Shown here piece by piece: positions 18,527 to 21,277 of a stretch of 21,277 nucleotides of DNA. A program made the translations under genes and the position numbers. Under the pieces are notes generated by a model. That model worked only from the letters and a program-made list of their open reading frames with translations, made no database searches and was not told the origin of the DNA. The DNA is from Entamoeba invadens IP1. Taxonomy: Eukaryota > Evosea > Mastigamoebida > Endamoebidae. The stretch lies in the NCBI RefSeq assembly GCF_000330505.1, contig NW_004443506.1, positions 46,222-67,498 on the forward strand, written 5' to 3'. How positions within the stretch are numbered: position 1 is the first letter of the stretch; the number at the start of each line of letters is the position of its first letter.

Positions 18527-19140
18527 AAAAGGGCGCTGCACATGTCCGTTAGAATTTCTCGTGTTTTTTTTTGCTTTTTTTCACAAAAACCTCAATTATT
18601 TGAGGCAAATTGAAACTTTGGTTATAATTGTGTGTAATTTTATCAGGAAATGGTAGTAAAGCGGGTTTTCCCGCCGTGCAGAGAAATGTTGAAAAAGACT
18701 GGGAGGATACTGTGGACGATCCGAAAGTGCGGCAATCATTTCTGTATGGTGAATGAGTTCAAGTTTATTGTGTGTTTTTGTATGTTATTCAATACATTTG
18801 GTTAAAAAAATATTTGAATGCAGAGAAAAAACACACTATTTTTTCACAATGTAAAAAGGCAATATTTGGTTATTGGATAAGTTTTCATCATAAAACAATA
18901 AGAATTTGGTTACGAAAAGACAAAAAAGATCTAAAGCGGTTTTTAGCCACCGTATTATTTTTTATTTTAAAAATCGGCAAAATGCCAAAAACGTTATTTT
19001 TCTATACAATAAAACAAGTAAACGGTAGTGAAAGCGGTTTTTCCCGCCAGCCAAAATGCTTGCACAAAAGTGCATTTCAATAAAAATTGTTGAAAACATC
19101 ATGGAGACATTGACTGTTATCAGCCCAATACGTTATTAAG
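18367..19140 (+). repeat. cluster of diverged repeats around GCGG(G)TTTTCCCGCC
   Basis: GGTAGTAAAGCGGGTTTTCC (18652 on) and GGTAGTGAAAGCGGTTTTTC (19024 on), both followed by CGCC, lie 372 bp apart. Their 3' flanks remain similar: a TTGAAAA block, a GGAG block, an ACTGT block, then ATGGTG. Further shorter matches are AGCGGTTTTTC at 18366 and AAAGCGGTTTTTAGCCACCG at 18933. The motif itself forms a small hairpin, GCGGG-TTTT-CCCGC (18661-18674). Related AAAACCCCGC is present in inverse orientation at 17709 and 20233. In one frame the motif reads SGFS (SGFSSAC, SGFSRRA, SGFSRQPK), so decayed coding repeats cannot be excluded, but stops interrupt them. The plus-strand frames at 18471-18656 and 18772-19083 cross these repeats and are not independently supported. 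Confidence 0.5.
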
Positions 19141-20200
19141 AAGACATGGTGCCAAAGTGAAAGTTGATGTGTTATTTATTTTAGAAAGGTTCTTATACCT
19201 TTATCCACTAATTATAAAAATGATAATCAACAACTTTCTTACTATTTGATGGACTATCTTGTTCATTTTATTACAGTAAATATATGTAACATTTTGGAAT
19301 TTCAGCACATACTTTTATAAAGAAGAATAAAATAACTAAAAAATTAATAAATTTATTATAATTTATACTATAACTTGTTTCAAAAATTGATCAAATGGTG
19401 GGTCTGAAAAGTAATGAAAACTACTCAACACTTGTATAGTTCAAAAGAGATACACAACGACAACCACTGCTTAGATACGTTGTGTCAAATGAATCAATTC
19501 ATGTTCATTCAATGCAGATTTGAGTATAAGTAAAATGATAATTATGGTTTTTATAATTATTTAATAGAAAATTTACTTATTTTATTAGTAAATTTTAGGT
19601 CCAGAAATAGTTAAATTATAATAATAAATAGTTAATTTATTATTTAATACAATTCCATTTTAATATTTCGCAATGTCATTGATTATAATATAAATCATAG
19701 ATTGACAATAGATTAAACATTTAAAAACAAATTTTATTTTTCATTTGACAATATCCAAGCAAAATAATTATATTATGCACTAACTTTATTAATAATCGAA
19801 TTTAGATATTTTGTATTGTTTTATCTCAAACATGATCTAGAAAAAAATGTAAGTTCTTTTTTTACCAATAATAAGGGTTTATAAGGAGATCTCCAAAAGC
19901 GATGATATCAAATAATATCGTTCATTGCAAGGTCAGACAGTTTGTTTATTATGTTTAACATCATCAAAAACATGACAATGACAACTTAGACTTAAACTCA
20001 TGTGTTTGTGAAGACAAAACAAAGCACAAAAAACAACAATAACAAAAAGACTTGATATAAATTACTCTGAAGATAAGGAAGATGATGATGAGGCAGACTA
20101 CAAAGATGATAATTTGGTTTGTTAATCCAAACGATATAAGACTAACAAACACTGCGTTTACTACACTAATATATTATTATAAAAATTAATTAAAAATTTA
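19141..20200. other. AT-rich spacer with one hairpin and a short acidic frame
   Basis: AAAATTTACT/AGTAAATTTT (19568-19596, 9-base loop) is a perfect 10-bp-arm hairpin. At 20012-20125 (+) a 37-codon open stretch without ATG ends in YSEDKEDDDEADYKDDNLVC, an acidic tail that could be a gene remnant. Nothing else is recognised. Confidence 0.4.
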
Positions 20201-21242
20201 TGTAAAGTGAGGCGAGAAACCCACACCTGGAGAAAACCCCGCACCCATTTTCTTTTTTCTTCTTTTGCCCAAATTACTGTGTTTTTTACTTCCAGGACAT
20301 GTAAAAAATAAAGAAGTCGGGTTATTATAGTTTCTTTTTCTTTCTTTTTAGTGTTTTTTATTCAAAAATTAAAAATTATTCGAGTTTGATATAAAATAAA
20401 CTATAAAAGAACAAAAATAGCCTGGATTTTTACGTACTTTTAGTTTATTATAACAGTGTTTCAAATTTGTGTTTATTCAAAAAACAAATATACTATTATA
20501 TAAACTAGATATATAGTTTAATGATTTAAACTATATTTTTAACTTGTAATAGTTTATCAAAACCCAATTTCTAAAAATAGTTTAAATTTTCACAAGACAA
20601 ATTCTATAATATAATAATGTATAGTAAAAATACTCAAAGATTTGCTTTTTTTAGACAAATGTTTATTTTTTGATCAATTTATTTTCTTATATATCTATAA
20701 TACTCACGAGTCAAAATCAATTACGTTTTTGTGAAGATGCTGTATTAAAGCTCAGTTATGTGTATAATATCACCATTTTTAAAATAAGTTTAAAAACAAT
20801 AAAAAAGTCAAGATATGTCTTTTTTGACACAGATATTTTTTTTATTAAGTTGTAAATAAAATCAAAAATTTTGATATGCAAACGAATGTACATCAACAGT
20901 ACTATAATGTGTGCGTTATATCATACTGTAACATTATACAAACAAGTTACAGAATGTATTTTTTATCGTAACAATCATTATCAATTATAATAAAAAATTA
21001 TTATATTTTTAATATTTGTTTTTTATAAATTAAAAAAATGTTTAACTTAAATTAAATAATTTTAATAAAATAATTCATAAAAACACCACCAACAAACTAT
21101 ACATATTATTATAATTATATTGATATAAACCATTAAAATGACTTGAGTTGTTGAAAAAAGTAGGTTTTTTATCCACCATTATTTTTCCTCAAAAAACTTT
21201 TATGAAAACTTTAAATTAAGATAAACAAGTCAAATATTCAAA
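20201..21242. other. AT-rich spacer, nothing recognised except one AAAACCCCGC motif
   Basis: AAAACCCCGC at 20233-20242 echoes the repeat cluster upstream in inverse orientation. The 61-codon frame at 20670-20855 is low-complexity and unsupported. Confidence 0.45.
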
Positions 21243-21277
21243 CTCAACACAAACAACAGAGATGTGTTTGTGTTGAG
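21243..21277. repeat. perfect hairpin ending exactly at the window end
   Basis: CTCAACACAAACA (21243-21255) and TGTTTGTGTTGAG (21265-21277) are perfect 13-bp inverted arms around a 9-base loop. The right arm finishes on the last base. This may be a fold-back artefact at a contig end or a true palindrome. Confidence 0.85.

Noticed and set aside
21243..21277. Hairpin telomere
   Set aside because: The palindrome is short and unique in the window with no telomeric repeats; a contig-end artefact is more likely.
1..21277. CRISPR array or bacterial operon structure
   Set aside because: No regularly spaced identical repeats were found, and the gene content is eukaryotic.

Overview
This is a strongly A+T-rich eukaryotic window, most likely from a unicellular or parasitic eukaryote. 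I cannot name the species. The eukaryotic origin rests on two cytosolic-type HSP70 copies (one still carrying the C-terminal EEVD tail), a fragment matching eukaryotic nuclear large-subunit rRNA, and hAT and pogo/Tigger-type DNA transposon remains. HSP70 ends at TGA, so the standard code fits. A transposon-rich Entamoeba-like protist is one possibility (CxxC-rich proteins, intronless genes), but other AT-rich lineages are not excluded. I found no intact protein-coding gene: every recognisable gene carries stops, frameshifts or truncations.

Layout. 1-720: 3' part of a decayed HSP70 copy (+). 721-1833: gene-like but broken sequence of unknown function. 1967-4063: a dense transposon block with a short MITE (1967-2133), a 784-bp inverted-repeat element (2295-3078) and a 968-bp element with about 54-bp terminal inverted repeats and TA flanks (3096-4063). 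About 4340-5220: a pogo/Tigger-like transposase relic (-). 6566-6748: a second copy of the MITE. 7145-7984: a decayed cysteine-rich (CxxC) gene (+). 7986-10610: a nearly complete but broken hAT transposase (-). 11009-12851: a nearly full-length HSP70 pseudogene (+). 13964-14943: a 980-bp inverted-repeat element. About 15265-15925: a shortened LSU rRNA fragment. About 17700-19140: a cluster of diverged repeats built around a GCGG(G)TTTTCCCGCC hairpin. The rest is AT-rich sequence with no recognisable gene. The window ends exactly on a perfect 13-bp-arm hairpin.

How the parts relate. The two HSP70 copies have the same orientation, lie about 10.3 kb apart and share an unusual variant segment, so they are probably old duplicates now separated by transposon insertions. 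The DNA transposons fall into at least two superfamilies (hAT and Tc1/mariner-pogo), with several non-autonomous derivatives using TA target sites. I see no operon, CRISPR array, tRNA or integrated new system. The most unusual item is the LSU rRNA fragment, which keeps a base-paired helix with compensatory change yet lacks the region of the GTPase-associated centre.
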